Shown: in pieces, positions 28,101 through 35,293 of the stretch
Numbering within the stretch: position 1 is the first letter of the stretch
Layout: each line of letters begins with the position of its first letter
Origin: Flavobacterium sp. HSC-32F16
Lineage (GTDB): Bacteria; Bacteroidota; Bacteroidia; Flavobacteriales; Flavobacteriaceae
Reading direction: 5' to 3'
Assembly (NCBI RefSeq): GCF_024171645.1
Contig: NZ_JALKAC010000006.1
Coordinates: 285,107-349,106 of the forward strand
DNA: 64,000 bases
Program-made: the position numbers and the translations under genes
Notes under the pieces: model-generated
What the model was told of the DNA's origin: nothing
The model's input: only the letters and a program-made list of their open reading frames with translations
Databases searched by the model: none

Positions 28101-28893
28101 GCTTCCCTGAAGGCAGTGTAAGAGTAGCTGTTGAAAGATTCCAGTTTGCCTGATTCATCACAGCAGTTCTAATTTCTGCTATTGTGCTTAGTGGAGAACT
28201 CAGTAAATTGTCAAATCTTGCTACAGGAGCTGCTACATTACCGGGAAGAGTTCCTGTATAAAAAGCGCTTGTACCGCCAATAAGACCTCCAACACCTGTT
28301 TTTAAAGTGGAACTATTGGAACCGTTTGCACATCCGGTATCCCATGCAGCTGTTGTAGTTCCTGATGGGCAATAGTAAAAATGTAATCCGGCAACAAGTA
28401 CAACGCCAGCGTCAGAAGGGCTGCCAGTACCTCCCTGAAATGCATAAATCTGATCTCCGGCACCAGTCAGAACAAGTCCATTTGGCATTGTTCCGTTATT
28501 TAGTGCTAGAGAACCGTTTGCGGTTAAAGTACCATTAGACTGATTATAGGTATAGGCACTTAATCCTTTTATATGCACCTCTGTTCCTGCTGGAATTGTA
28601 TTGCCCACTGTCCATGTAACAGTACCTTCTAAACTACTGGCTGGCCACCAGGTAGTGTCTGAAAAATATCCTCTGTCCGTAAAACGAATTACCGTATTAG
28701 CATCAAGAGTTTTAAGGCAGACAAAACTAAATTCGTCACCTGTAGCATTGGCATAAGTGCCGTCATATCCTGTAAAAAGGATGTCACCTGCAACCAGTGT
28801 GGTCTGTGAGTTACTTAAATAACTCTGCAAAAATATCCCTAAAAATAGGGCAATATTTAAGCATTTTTTAATTTGAGAGTAAAAATGTTTCAT
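22156..28893 (-). CDS. Giant T9SS-secreted adhesin with Ig-like and SprB repeats
   Basis: 2245 residues from ATG 28893; an upstream in-frame ATG at 28935 would overlap the previous gene and precede the signal peptide. Order: signal peptide (1-30); an N-terminal domain beginning GDILFTGYDG (about 33-270); one Ig-like domain (about 280-365); one SprB repeat (365-445); a linker domain; three Ig-like domains with ATGYQWQ cores (about 555-830); twelve tandem SprB repeats of about 76 residues (833-1749); an HYR-like domain with IDNCAG; MBG-like domains; and a type A T9SS sorting domain beginning LYPNPI. SprB repeats occur in gliding and surface adhesins. Probably displayed on the cell surface, with the preceding formyltransferase, binding protein and collar proteins as operon partners. 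Confidence 0.9.
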   Translation of the reverse strand: MKHFYSQIKKCLNIALFLGIFLQSYLSNSQTTLVAGDILFTGYDGTYANATGDEFSFVCLKTLDANTVIRFTDRGYFSDTTWWPASSLEGTVTWTVGNTIPAGTEVHIKGLSAYTYNQSNGTLTANGSLALNNGTMPNGLVLTGAGDQIYAFQGGTGSPSDAGVVLVAGLHFYYCPSGTTTAAWDTGCANGSNSSTLKTGVGGLIGGTSAFYTGTLPGNVAAPVARFDNLLSSPLSTIAEIRTAVMNQANWNLSTATLTLPSGKPFLSTPTTITLNPVDRLICPGANTTFTAGASNVTGYQWQVNTGSGFNNIANGAPYTGATTATLTITGAASTMNTYKYRCVATGTGTATTTEATLTVPTAIAPSIQSQSNVSVYGGANGSATISVSGGTVPYFYSWSPAGGTGATASGLAAGTYTVTITDSTPNGSGGCSTTQIVNITQPGGSVVSVTSLSPFASCGGASTDQSFTAQAGGLTSSLDISAPTGFEISTSAGGIYTNNISFPSVGGVVTTKTIYVRLAATATGTPSGNITISSTDIVTKNVAVTGSVNGITFTTQPSSSGVCAGGNTSFTAAAANATGYQWQENTGSGFVNITNGGVYSGATTATLSITGATAGMNGYLFRLAASGSCPTVNSNGVALNINVAPSITSQPSSSTICAGANTTFSTVAANATGYQWQVNTGSGFTNITNGAPYAGATTATLTITGATAGLSGYLYRVIATGSCTPDVTSNDVSLTVNSAPSITAQPVDSSICINSNTTFSGTALNATGYQWQVNNGSGFTNVANGGVYSGATTSTLTITGATAALNNYQYRLVATGNCTPAATSNSGTLKVSNILASSVQTNIACSGGATGSLSVSPSGGIGTYTYLWTNGATSSSISNLTAGNYSVTITDAILCEKVLNFTITQPPVLTASQGTINNVSCNSGANGSATVNVTGGSPSYTYSWSPSGGTAATASGLTAGTYIVTVTDANACTTTQSFDITQPSALSVTPSQTNILCRNAATGSASVTVTGGTGTYTYSWAPSGGTAATATGLTAGTYIATITDANNCQITQSFTITEPAAALTATPVSQVNIACNGENNGSATVSASGGTGTYTYSWAPSGGTAATASGLAAGTYTVTITDANLCQTTQSFTITQPPVLTASFGSQTNVSCSGGANGTATVAVTGGTGARTYSWAPSGGTNATASGLSAGTYTVTVTDANLCQSTQSFTITQPDALVASVGSQTNVSCNGGTNGYATVAVTGGTGARTYSWSPTGGNAATASGLAVGIYTVTVTDANACQTTQSFTITQPAVLSVTPSQTNVLCNGGATGTATVTVSGGTPNYTYVWSPSGGTAATASGLTAGNYSCLITDDNGCFITQNFTIMQPSPLNASQSQINATCSTGGQAAVSPSGGTTPYTYLWSPNGASTQIATGLTAGNHSVVITDGNGCTITKTFTITTTNTLVAATSQTDILCNGANTGSASVIPSGAPGPFTYVWSPAGGNADTASNLTAGNYSVTITSGNGCSIVKNFTITEPADLVVTANSQTNVSCNGGANGSASVTVIGGTGAYTYSWAPSGGTAATATSLAAGTYTVTVTDANLCSKTQSFTITQPAVLAATTSKTDVSCNGGSNGNATVNATGGTGTYSYVWAPTGGTAATATGLAAGTYIVTIQDANTCQTTAAVTIAEPVVLSAITSKTDVSCNGANDGTATVTASGGTSSYTYSWSPSGGTAATASGLSPNTYTVTVTDANGCFTTQSVTIGTTQDVTAPVPTVAVLPEITNYCSVLASEIAIPTAIDNCAGTINGTTTDPLTYNAEGTYAITWTYDDGNGNITNQTQAVKVLASPLDLVTFSNASVTYDGNAHPLQVANLPTGAAVTYSANNTSVNAGTYVVTAVITPSASSPNCSPKTLTANLVINKAPQTITFSPIAIKTLGLNNTFNLTATASSNLPVDYTFTYTSALPPANVSAAGVVNMLRSGEVTITAHQAGNANYLAAADVSQLLVILNNNIDVKRITIGSTVFENPGKNITHVMTCSENNPAISILNESNAIITPSANFTIQTPKPGIYNQNVTIKSEDGSLTATYSITVEKPFGFFDIVRQKFNNVLLVNNNPATNGGYEFVAYQWFKNGQLIGTGQYYSASESVNTPLDPTADYSVKMTTKDGKVLQTCSGRVTLTNSLQAKLYPNPIQTGKAITIEADFPQEELNNMQISLYSVSGQLIKTVQSSSALTEIQLPQTIESNILMVVLETPNVKKSFKVIVK
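23645..26395 (-). repeat. Array of 12 tandem ~228-bp SprB-repeat units
   Basis: Each unit encodes about 76 residues with NVSCNGGANGSA, GGTGTYTYSW, PSGGTAATASGL, AGTYTVTVTDAN and TQSFTITQP. Several units share long near-identical stretches at the DNA level, so unit loss or gain by recombination is likely and assemblies may collapse here. Confidence 0.85.
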
Positions 28894-28909
28894 AATAAAG
28901 TTAGTTAAA

Positions 28910-29848
28910 TTATAAAGAGGCAAATTGTTCGCCATTTTTTATACCAAAAGCAAGCAATTTATGCCCGCTCATAAAGCCTTCTTCTGTATAAACAGTATTT
29001 ATACGAAGTTGTGTATTATTGTAACATTGTATTATTAAGCCTTTGTTTTCATCTATTTCTAAAATAGTTCCCGGAGGTTTTGTACTGTTCAAGGCTGAAT
29101 TGGTTTGTGAAACCTCCAATAATCGTATATTGAGACCATTCCATTGTGTATAAGCACCTTTATTCCACGGATTGCAGGCGTTAACTAATGCCTGGATTGA
29201 TTTTGAGTCCTGTTTTTCCCATTGAATACTCACATCAGAGATAGTTGGTTTTTTGTAATATGCTGCTAAGTTTTCATCCTGATTAATACCTTTATCATTC
29301 ATAGATAATAAGGTTAATAATTCAGGCAGAATGTAAGAAGCCAGATATGATAAACTGGTGCAAAGCATTCCATGTGTCAAATCAGTATGCAGCGGCATTG
29401 TTTTTTTCAGGATTATTTTTCCTTTATCTATTTCCTTCTCTATAGCATGTACAGATATTCCGGTTTCTTGTTTTTGTTTTCTAATCGATTCAAAAACTGG
29501 ATCTGCACCACGCATTTCTGGTAAAAGTCCATAATGAAAATTATAGAACTTATTAGGATGTTTTTCAATAATTTCTCCGGGAATCTTCCAAGGGAAAGTC
29601 ATTGTAAAAACATATTTTAAAGAACTGATTCGCAAAATTTCCTGAAGCTGGATATTGAGTTTTGTTTTCTCCATCCATATCAAATTTACACCTGCTTTTG
29701 TTGCAAAAACAGAGCAAAAGGCCTTTACATCTTCATTTTCTGCAGGTACACCTATCGTATGTAACCTTCCAAGACTATGTAAAGTTTGTATGGCAGGAAA
29801 AGCCATTCGGTTGTTGCATAAAATTACTATGTCGCGTATCGGATTCAT
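28910..29848 (-). CDS. Formyltransferase-like enzyme (methionyl-tRNA formyltransferase fold)
   Basis: 312 residues. The central motif YNFHYGLLPEMRGADP has the Asn and His of the formyltransferase active site, and HAIEKEIDKGKIILK has the catalytic Asp. The C-terminal NACNPWNKGAYTQWNGLNIRLLE resembles the Fmt C-terminal domain. It probably transfers a formyl group from 10-formyl-tetrahydrofolate, but the sequence differs from housekeeping Fmt. It overlaps the binding-protein gene by 4 nt and ends 16 bp before the giant adhesin gene. Substrate unknown; an amino-sugar or amino-terminal formylation is possible. Confidence 0.75.
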   Translation of the reverse strand: MNPIRDIVILCNNRMAFPAIQTLHSLGRLHTIGVPAENEDVKAFCSVFATKAGVNLIWMEKTKLNIQLQEILRISSLKYVFTMTFPWKIPGEIIEKHPNKFYNFHYGLLPEMRGADPVFESIRKQKQETGISVHAIEKEIDKGKIILKKTMPLHTDLTHGMLCTSLSYLASYILPELLTLLSMNDKGINQDENLAAYYKKPTISDVSIQWEKQDSKSIQALVNACNPWNKGAYTQWNGLNIRLLEVSQTNSALNSTKPPGTILEIDENKGLIIQCYNNTQLRINTVYTEEGFMSGHKLLAFGIKNGEQFASL

Positions 29849-30975
29849 GAGTCTAAACAGGCATAAGAGTTTAACCAGGAATTAGAAGGCGTATTTTGAA
29901 CAGCCAGAATATGTTGATATAAACGACTGCGTTCCTCTTCTAAATCAGTAATTTCAGTTATGTTTTCTAAAATACAGTTTCCGTTTTCTTCATTTTTGGC
30001 AACTATAGCATAATACATAGGTGCTTCAGAAAAACCGGTATTTGAATTAATATGTACTTTGCCTCTTGGAGAATCAATTGTAATCTGATCTAATGACTGA
30101 CCGTTTGAATTGGCAATAAACAAACCAGCTTCCCATCCTAAAAGAGAAAAAACATTTGCTTTCTGTTCGCGAATATTTCGCATCGCAGCTACAAATTCTT
30201 CGTTTTCTTTATTTTTTAAATTGGCAGACCATGGAATTGCACAGCTCCAGTTATATCCGGGATAAGAAATCTTATTCAGCCAGGATTCCTCAGCAGTAAA
30301 ACCACTTCCGTAAGTTTTGCGGGAAGCTATATTTTTTATTTTTGATGATTCTCGAAAAAAATCTTCAGCCATATCCCCGCAGAAAGAAGTCAATATAGAA
30401 ATATTATCATTTTGTTCCAGAAATTCCTCTAATGGACCTAAATTGAAATCAGTCTTTTTTAAAGGAGTAACATGATTATAATGTATTAATCCTCCATTAT
30501 CTTCAAGGGCAGTAGCAAAAGTGTAAGGCGGACGATAACCGGCATCATAAAAAGAACAGGTAAAGGCAAAATTCTGCTCGCCTTCTTCGATGGCTTTGCG
30601 TACAATTAAACGTGAACAAAGACTATTTTCTAAGGAAATAAAATAAACATTGGATATTTTTTTCTCAAAATTTTGAAAATGATAACCGCTGTCCAGCACG
30701 ATAAGTAATTTACCCGAACTTTCAAAAAGAGGCTGAATAAATTCTGCAGCTTCAGGGTTAATGTAGGCAACAACAACATCCGTATTACTAAACAGCAATT
30801 GTTCACAACAGGAATATATTTCTTTATGGTCTGCGCCAAGTCCTATACTTGCTGTTACAATTTCATGTTTTTCATCGATTCCCATTTTTTTTAGGGAAGA
30901 TTTTAAACCATCCATTATATCAAAAGAGATAGAAGGGTAAATGACAGATCGAGGCAAGAGTAAAGCTATTTTCAT
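29845..30975 (-). CDS. Type 1 periplasmic-binding-protein fold without signal peptide
   Basis: 376 residues. MKIALLLPRSVIYPSISFDIMDGL and alternating beta-alpha segments (DVVVAYINPEAAEF, FAFTCSFYDAGYRPPYTFATALE, ISILTSFCGDMAEDFF) resemble ABC-type amino-acid/amide binding proteins (type 1 fold). There is no signal peptide or lipobox, so it should stay in the cytoplasm, and no permease or ATPase genes are nearby. The stop overlaps the formyltransferase ATG. It may be a ligand sensor or an enzyme partner rather than a transporter subunit. Confidence 0.65.
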   Translation of the reverse strand: MKIALLLPRSVIYPSISFDIMDGLKSSLKKMGIDEKHEIVTASIGLGADHKEIYSCCEQLLFSNTDVVVAYINPEAAEFIQPLFESSGKLLIVLDSGYHFQNFEKKISNVYFISLENSLCSRLIVRKAIEEGEQNFAFTCSFYDAGYRPPYTFATALEDNGGLIHYNHVTPLKKTDFNLGPLEEFLEQNDNISILTSFCGDMAEDFFRESSKIKNIASRKTYGSGFTAEESWLNKISYPGYNWSCAIPWSANLKNKENEEFVAAMRNIREQKANVFSLLGWEAGLFIANSNGQSLDQITIDSPRGKVHINSNTGFSEAPMYYAIVAKNEENGNCILENITEITDLEEERSRLYQHILAVQNTPSNSWLNSYACLDS

Positions 30976-30999
30976 AAATAATTTTATAGATAATTTTTA

Positions 31000-31033
31000 A
31001 AAACAAACTACCCATTAGAAACTCTAATGGGTA
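31000..31033 (-). terminator. Terminator-like hairpin after the collar genes
   Basis: TACCCATTAG (31009-31018) pairs with 31024-31033; on the minus strand it is followed by GTTTGTTTTT. It probably reduces read-through from the three collar genes into the downstream genes. Confidence 0.6.
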
Positions 31034-31040
31034 TAGATTG

Positions 31041-31580
31041 TTAATTCCTTGAAGGAAAAATTCCCTGAAGGCATATTATATAATTAATACCTAAATAAGG
31101 CTGCTGAATTGAAATTGGCTGGTTGCTTCCGGCTACAGCTACAGTTACGGCAGGTGTTATTGGTTTTAAAGCTCCATCTGAGTTCTGGTTAGTATAAAGA
31201 TTTGGTACAGACGCCAGATAAGCATTTTGAGGCGCGGCAGTATCTCCTGTATCAGCATATGCTTTTAGTGCAAATGTTCCTGTAGCAATATGATTGTGTG
31301 CAGGAAGATTTCCAAGAAGCGCAGTTACTGTATTAGTCCCACTTACTTGTCCCAGCACAAATTGAGCTATTCCTTGAGGAGTGCCAGTTCCAACGGCAGT
31401 TCTTCCCCTAAAATCAGGTAATGCAAAATTGGTAGTACCATTACCGCCGTATGTAGTGCCTAAAAGACTAAATAAGGCTTGGTTTGTACTTATATTTAGT
31501 AGTTGACCCGCACAGTAAGCCCAGTATTTTGGAGCAAAGTTAGGTGCGTATAATCGAATTTCGGATATTGTTCCTTCCAT
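31041..31580 (-). CDS. Phage-tail-collar domain protein, paralogue 3
   Basis: 179 residues. Starts MEGTISEIRLYAPNFAPKYWAYCAGQLL and has LGTTYGGNGTTNFALPDFRGRTAVGTG, the tail-collar (microcystin-dependent protein, MdpB-like) signature, and ends GIFPSRN. There is no classical signal peptide. It follows the second paralogue by 18 bp. No other phage genes are nearby, so it is not part of a prophage. Function of such cellular collar proteins is unknown. Confidence 0.85.
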   Translation of the reverse strand: MEGTISEIRLYAPNFAPKYWAYCAGQLLNISTNQALFSLLGTTYGGNGTTNFALPDFRGRTAVGTGTPQGIAQFVLGQVSGTNTVTALLGNLPAHNHIATGTFALKAYADTGDTAAPQNAYLASVPNLYTNQNSDGALKPITPAVTVAVAGSNQPISIQQPYLGINYIICLQGIFPSRN

Positions 31581-31598
31581 GGTTAGTTTTGGTTTAGT

Positions 31599-32141
31599 TT
31601 AGTTTCTAGTTGGGAAAATTCCTTCTACACAAATAATATAATAGGTTGATAGTGAAGGCTGAATGATTCCAAAAGGCTGACTCGCCCCCGCAGTTCCAAC
31701 AGTGATTGATGCAGTTTCAGGTTTTAAGTTGCCATCTGGTGCTTCAGCCGTATAGGCTTTGTCTGAACCAGCTAAAATATTTCCTGTTGGTGAGGCTGTG
31801 TTTCCTGCTGCACTAGCAGTTGGAATTGTGAGTGTTCCTACGCCTGCCAAGTGAGTATGAGCCGGCATTTGAGCAGTAGTCATGGTAACAGTTTCTGTTC
31901 CTCCCAGCTGTCCAATTACTACATTTGGTAATCCGGGTCCCTGACCTGTACCTACGGGAATACGTCCCTGAAGATCTGGCAGCTTAAAAGTAGTCTGCCC
32001 GTCACCGCCATATGTTGTCCCAAGTAAAACATAAACGGCCTGATAAACATCAATACTTAATGTTGCTCCATTGCAAAACATCCACCCCCTTGGTGCAAAA
32101 TTCCCGCCAAATAATCGGATTTCTCCTAAATATCCTTCCAT
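31599..32141 (-). CDS. Phage-tail-collar domain protein, paralogue 2
   Basis: 180 residues. MEGYLGEIRLFGGNFAPRGWMFCNGATL, LGTTYGGDGQTTFKLPDLQGRIPVGTG, HTHLAG and the ending GIFPTRN match the collar family. It is the most divergent of the three (Asn-Gly-Ala in place of Gly-Gln-Leu, GDGQTTFKLPDLQGR). Same operon and layout as its neighbours. Confidence 0.85.
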   Translation of the reverse strand: MEGYLGEIRLFGGNFAPRGWMFCNGATLSIDVYQAVYVLLGTTYGGDGQTTFKLPDLQGRIPVGTGQGPGLPNVVIGQLGGTETVTMTTAQMPAHTHLAGVGTLTIPTASAAGNTASPTGNILAGSDKAYTAEAPDGNLKPETASITVGTAGASQPFGIIQPSLSTYYIICVEGIFPTRN

Positions 32142-32193
32142 AATAATTAGTTTCTTTAAATTGTTAGTTAAACTGTTTTTTGTTGAATAAGTA

Positions 32194-32736
32194 TTAATTA
32201 CGAGAAGGGAATATTCCTGTCAAACAAATAATAAAATTCATTCCAGTTGCAGGCTGCATAACACTAAGAGGCTGACTTAAGCCAGAGGGCGCAAGTGTGA
32301 CACTAAGAGTCGACGCTTTCATACTATCAGTTCCCGGCTCTGTACTACTGTACATATTTGTTTTAGAAGCTAAAGTATTACCATTAGGAGAATTGAGATC
32401 TCCAAAATCTGGGTAAACTGGAATTGAAATCGTTGCCGTGGCAGCATGGGTGTGGCTAGGAAGATTCAAAGTTGTTAAATTTACAGTATTCGCTCCTAAC
32501 ATTTCCCCTGATACATACGGTGTCAAGCCTTGACCATTACCAGTTCCTACAGCCGCTCGGCCGGCAAAGTTTGGTAAACCAAAAGTAGTGGTGCCATTAC
32601 CTCCATAAGTAGTTCCTAGAATAGAAAATAATGCCGTATTGCTTCGTATTGCAACGAGCTGGCCCATACAAAATGCCCAGCTCATTGGAGCAAAATTGGC
32701 GGCAAAGAGACGAATTTCTCCAATTGTTCCTTCCAT
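32194..32736 (-). CDS. Phage-tail-collar domain protein, paralogue 1
   Basis: 180 residues. MEGTIGEIRLFAANFAPMSWAFCMGQL, LGTTYGGNGTTTFGLPNFAGRAAVGTG, SHTHAATA and the ending GIFPSRN. First gene of the minus-strand collar-adhesin cluster; a TTG-N18-TAATTTTC promoter lies upstream. The next collar gene begins 52 bp later. Confidence 0.85.
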   Translation of the reverse strand: MEGTIGEIRLFAANFAPMSWAFCMGQLVAIRSNTALFSILGTTYGGNGTTTFGLPNFAGRAAVGTGNGQGLTPYVSGEMLGANTVNLTTLNLPSHTHAATATISIPVYPDFGDLNSPNGNTLASKTNMYSSTEPGTDSMKASTLSVTLAPSGLSQPLSVMQPATGMNFIICLTGIFPSRN

Positions 32737-32808
32737 AAATTTTAGTTTTAATAGGTTAATGTTAGTTATTTAGATGTATTGATAATTTGCTAGATTTGGT
32801 TGTTGTCA

Positions 32809-32837
32809 GAAAATTACACGACAGTTTTTTAGTACAA
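32809..32837 (-). promoter_or_regulatory. Candidate promoter of the collar/adhesin cluster
   Basis: Minus-strand TTG (32835-32837), 18 bp, TAATTTTC (32809-32816; consensus TAnnTTTG with the last base changed). Predicted start is about 65 nt before the first collar gene. The rest of the 374-bp gap 32737-33110 holds the terminator at 33026-33060 and AT-rich DNA without other visible features. Confidence 0.4.
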
Positions 32838-33025
32838 TACTAAGTTACTGTATATAAGACTTTTAAAAACAGGTATTTTTACGTGTTTTTAAGTAAGTAA
32901 GAAATATTTTATTTTACGTGATTAAAAACAGAAATCATTACTTACTATTTATAAATTCAGCGCCTAAACTTTGATTCAGGATTAAAAGTAGAAGTGTAAT
33001 GCTTTAAGAAGGAAAAATATGTCAC

Positions 33026-33060
33026 GAAAAAGGGATTTCATGTCATGAAATCCCTTTTTT
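33026..33060 (-). terminator. Terminator of the sugar operon
   Basis: A 16-bp perfect stem AAAAAGGGATTTCATG (33027-33042) / 33044-33059 with T's in both directions, 50 bp after the epimerase gene. Confidence 0.85.
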
Positions 33061-33110
33061 GATGTAGATAAAAATTACCTGCCGCCCAGCGATGTAGAAA
33101 TGACCTATAC

Positions 33111-33956
33111 TTAACAGTCAATAATTTTTTGTTTGATGAAATTTAAACTCCCAATAGCCAGATCTTCAGCATTGTGAGGTGAAGTCTGCCATAAAGAAAC
33201 CGCTTGCTGCATTCCGGGTATTGATGAAGAAAAGTTTTCAAGTACCAGATTCCCTTCAAAATCTATGGCCTTTAAACCTTTAAAAAGATCATCCCAATTT
33301 ACAGTTCCTTCTCCCGGCATACCACGGTTACTTTCGGTAATATGAAGATGTTTTAGTTTTTTCCCGGCTTCTATTATCGGATCATAAAAATTGTTTTCTT
33401 CTATATTCATATGGAAAGTATCCAAATGAAGAGCCAGATTAGCGGCATTAATTTTATTTATTAATTCCAACACATTTGAGCCTGTATTGCAAACATAACT
33501 TTCATAACGATTTATAGGTTCAATACCAATTGTAATACCAAGCTTAGCCGCATACAGAGCAGCTTCGCCCAAAACATTGACAATAATTTCTTTTTCCTGA
33601 TTTGTAACCGGATTTCCGGTAAAAACACCAATTCCGCTATGCAGAACACCTCCTAAAAAAGTAGTTTCTAACTGAGCAGTTTTATCCAAAGCCTTACGAA
33701 TAAGCGTTAAAGCTTCATTTGGATAAAACGGAATATGGGCTTCTTTAGGAAGATTAAGCGAACATACAACATCAAGATTATTTTCCTGAAGCTGTTTTTT
33801 TACCGTTGCAGCATCAAATTCCATATTATTTGGCAAAAGAATTTCAATCAGGTCAAAACCATTTTCAGCCGTTTTTTTGATAGCATAATGTCCTGATTCT
33901 GGAGTCCAGTTGGGAGTTATCCACGAAAGGAGGGAAGCGCCTATTTTGATTTTCAT
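33111..33956 (-). CDS. Sugar epimerase of the D-tagatose/D-psicose 3-epimerase type
   Basis: 281 residues, xylose-isomerase-like TIM barrel. Metal and catalytic residues fall at Glu146 (GIEPINRYE), Asp179 (HLDTFHM), His205 (HLHITESNRG) and Glu240 (VLENFSS), in the same order and spacing as in ketose 3-epimerases. These enzymes interconvert ketohexoses such as psicose (allulose) or tagatose with fructose or sorbose. With the PfkB kinase and FucP-type transporter upstream in the same operon, it probably feeds an unusual ketose into fructose metabolism. The exact sugar is inferred. Confidence 0.8.
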   Translation of the reverse strand: MKIKIGASLLSWITPNWTPESGHYAIKKTAENGFDLIEILLPNNMEFDAATVKKQLQENNLDVVCSLNLPKEAHIPFYPNEALTLIRKALDKTAQLETTFLGGVLHSGIGVFTGNPVTNQEKEIIVNVLGEAALYAAKLGITIGIEPINRYESYVCNTGSNVLELINKINAANLALHLDTFHMNIEENNFYDPIIEAGKKLKHLHITESNRGMPGEGTVNWDDLFKGLKAIDFEGNLVLENFSSSIPGMQQAVSLWQTSPHNAEDLAIGSLNFIKQKIIDC

Positions 33957-34000
33957 TTTTTTAATTTTTTAAAGAAAGGATAATTTTAGTTTTATAATAA

Positions 34001-35263
34001 TTAGCGAATAATATCCTTTTTTGAAAGAACATAAGGCTGCCCAATTGTTTGCGGTTTGTAGTATTTAATGGCAAACATAAGAATCACCAAATAACATATT
34101 ATAGGTAAAAGATAAGCGTAAGCCACATTAGTATTTGCCACAAAACCCATTATTGGAGGAAAAACTGCACCGCCAAACATGGCCATAACTAAAAAAGAAG
34201 AAGCTTGTTCCGTTTTGTTTCCGAGTTTTTTTAATCCGAGGCTGAAAATCGTTGGATACATTACACTTAAGAAAAAATTCAGCATAATTAAGGCGATGAA
34301 TGAAAGCCAGCCAAAACTTTGAGAAATTACCAGACAAAGCGCAATGTTACATATACAATAAACAGCCAGTAATTTATTTGGAGAAATATACCGCAATAGA
34401 AAGGTTCCCATAAAACGACCAATCATCATCATAGCCATACTAAACGAAAAGTAATAGGCTACCTGATTATCGGCCAAACCTGTTTTTTCAACTCCATAAT
34501 TTATAAAATAAGCCCAGGTACCACCTTGTGCTCCAATATTAAAAAACTGAGCAATAACCGCCCAGATAAAATGTCTTTGCAAATACAAAGGCGCATCTGG
34601 AACTACATTTGCATTTTCGTCGTTTGTAATTTGCTCTTCATGATTATGAGAGCCTTTAAGTTGAGGTACTTTTACAAACCAAAATAAGATGGCAATTAAA
34701 AGTATAAAACCACCAATAATCATATATAATGTTTTAACAGATTCAAGACCTTCTGCACCTTTAGAATCGAGAATAAAGAAACCACCCAGCAGCGGACCAA
34801 TTATTGCACCCAAACCATTAAAAGACTGTGCAAAATTTATTCTCTGATCACTCGTACGTTCATCGCCCAGTAAAGCAACAAACGGATGCGCCACAGTTTC
34901 AAGTGTTGCAAGACCCGCCGCCAAAATAAATAATGCGATTCTAAAATAAGCGAAAGATTCATTTTGAGCAGCCGGAATAAAAAGAAACGCGCCTAATGCA
35001 TAAAGAAGTAAACCTAAAATTACGCCGTTTTTATAACCGTATTTTTTCATGAATAATCCTGCCGGAATACCCATTACGGCATAAGCACCAAAAATAGACA
35101 ACTGCACCAAACCAGATTCGGATTTGCTTATATGCAGTACATTTTGAAAATGTTTATTAAGAACGTCGCCCATTGTAATCGCAATTGCCCAAAAAAGAAA
35201 AAGTGAGATTACGAAAGTCAGCGTTAGAATATATTTTTTTTCTGTAAATTTAGCCTGAGACAT
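34001..35263 (-). CDS. MFS sugar:proton symporter, FucP/GluP family
   Basis: 420 residues with twelve transmembrane helices. FWAIAITMGDVLNKHFQ and LSIFGAYAVMGIPAGLFMKKYGYKNGVILGLLLYALGAFLF match the FucP family; the FNGLGAIIGPLLGG segment is also typical. Middle gene of the operon (44 bp before the epimerase). Predicted to import a hexose across the inner membrane. Confidence 0.88.
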   Translation of the reverse strand: MSQAKFTEKKYILTLTFVISLFLFWAIAITMGDVLNKHFQNVLHISKSESGLVQLSIFGAYAVMGIPAGLFMKKYGYKNGVILGLLLYALGAFLFIPAAQNESFAYFRIALFILAAGLATLETVAHPFVALLGDERTSDQRINFAQSFNGLGAIIGPLLGGFFILDSKGAEGLESVKTLYMIIGGFILLIAILFWFVKVPQLKGSHNHEEQITNDENANVVPDAPLYLQRHFIWAVIAQFFNIGAQGGTWAYFINYGVEKTGLADNQVAYYFSFSMAMMMIGRFMGTFLLRYISPNKLLAVYCICNIALCLVISQSFGWLSFIALIMLNFFLSVMYPTIFSLGLKKLGNKTEQASSFLVMAMFGGAVFPPIMGFVANTNVAYAYLLPIICYLVILMFAIKYYKPQTIGQPYVLSKKDIIR

Positions 35264-35293
35264 TTTTTCAAATCATTATTAATATTATACATT

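Noticed and set aside
28894..28935. Upstream ATG for the giant adhesin
   Set aside because: It overlaps the formyltransferase gene, and the signal peptide begins at the ATG at 28893.
31041..32736. Tail-collar genes considered as part of a prophage or tailocin
   Set aside because: No capsid, tail-tube, baseplate, lysis or integrase genes are present; neighbours are cellular genes.
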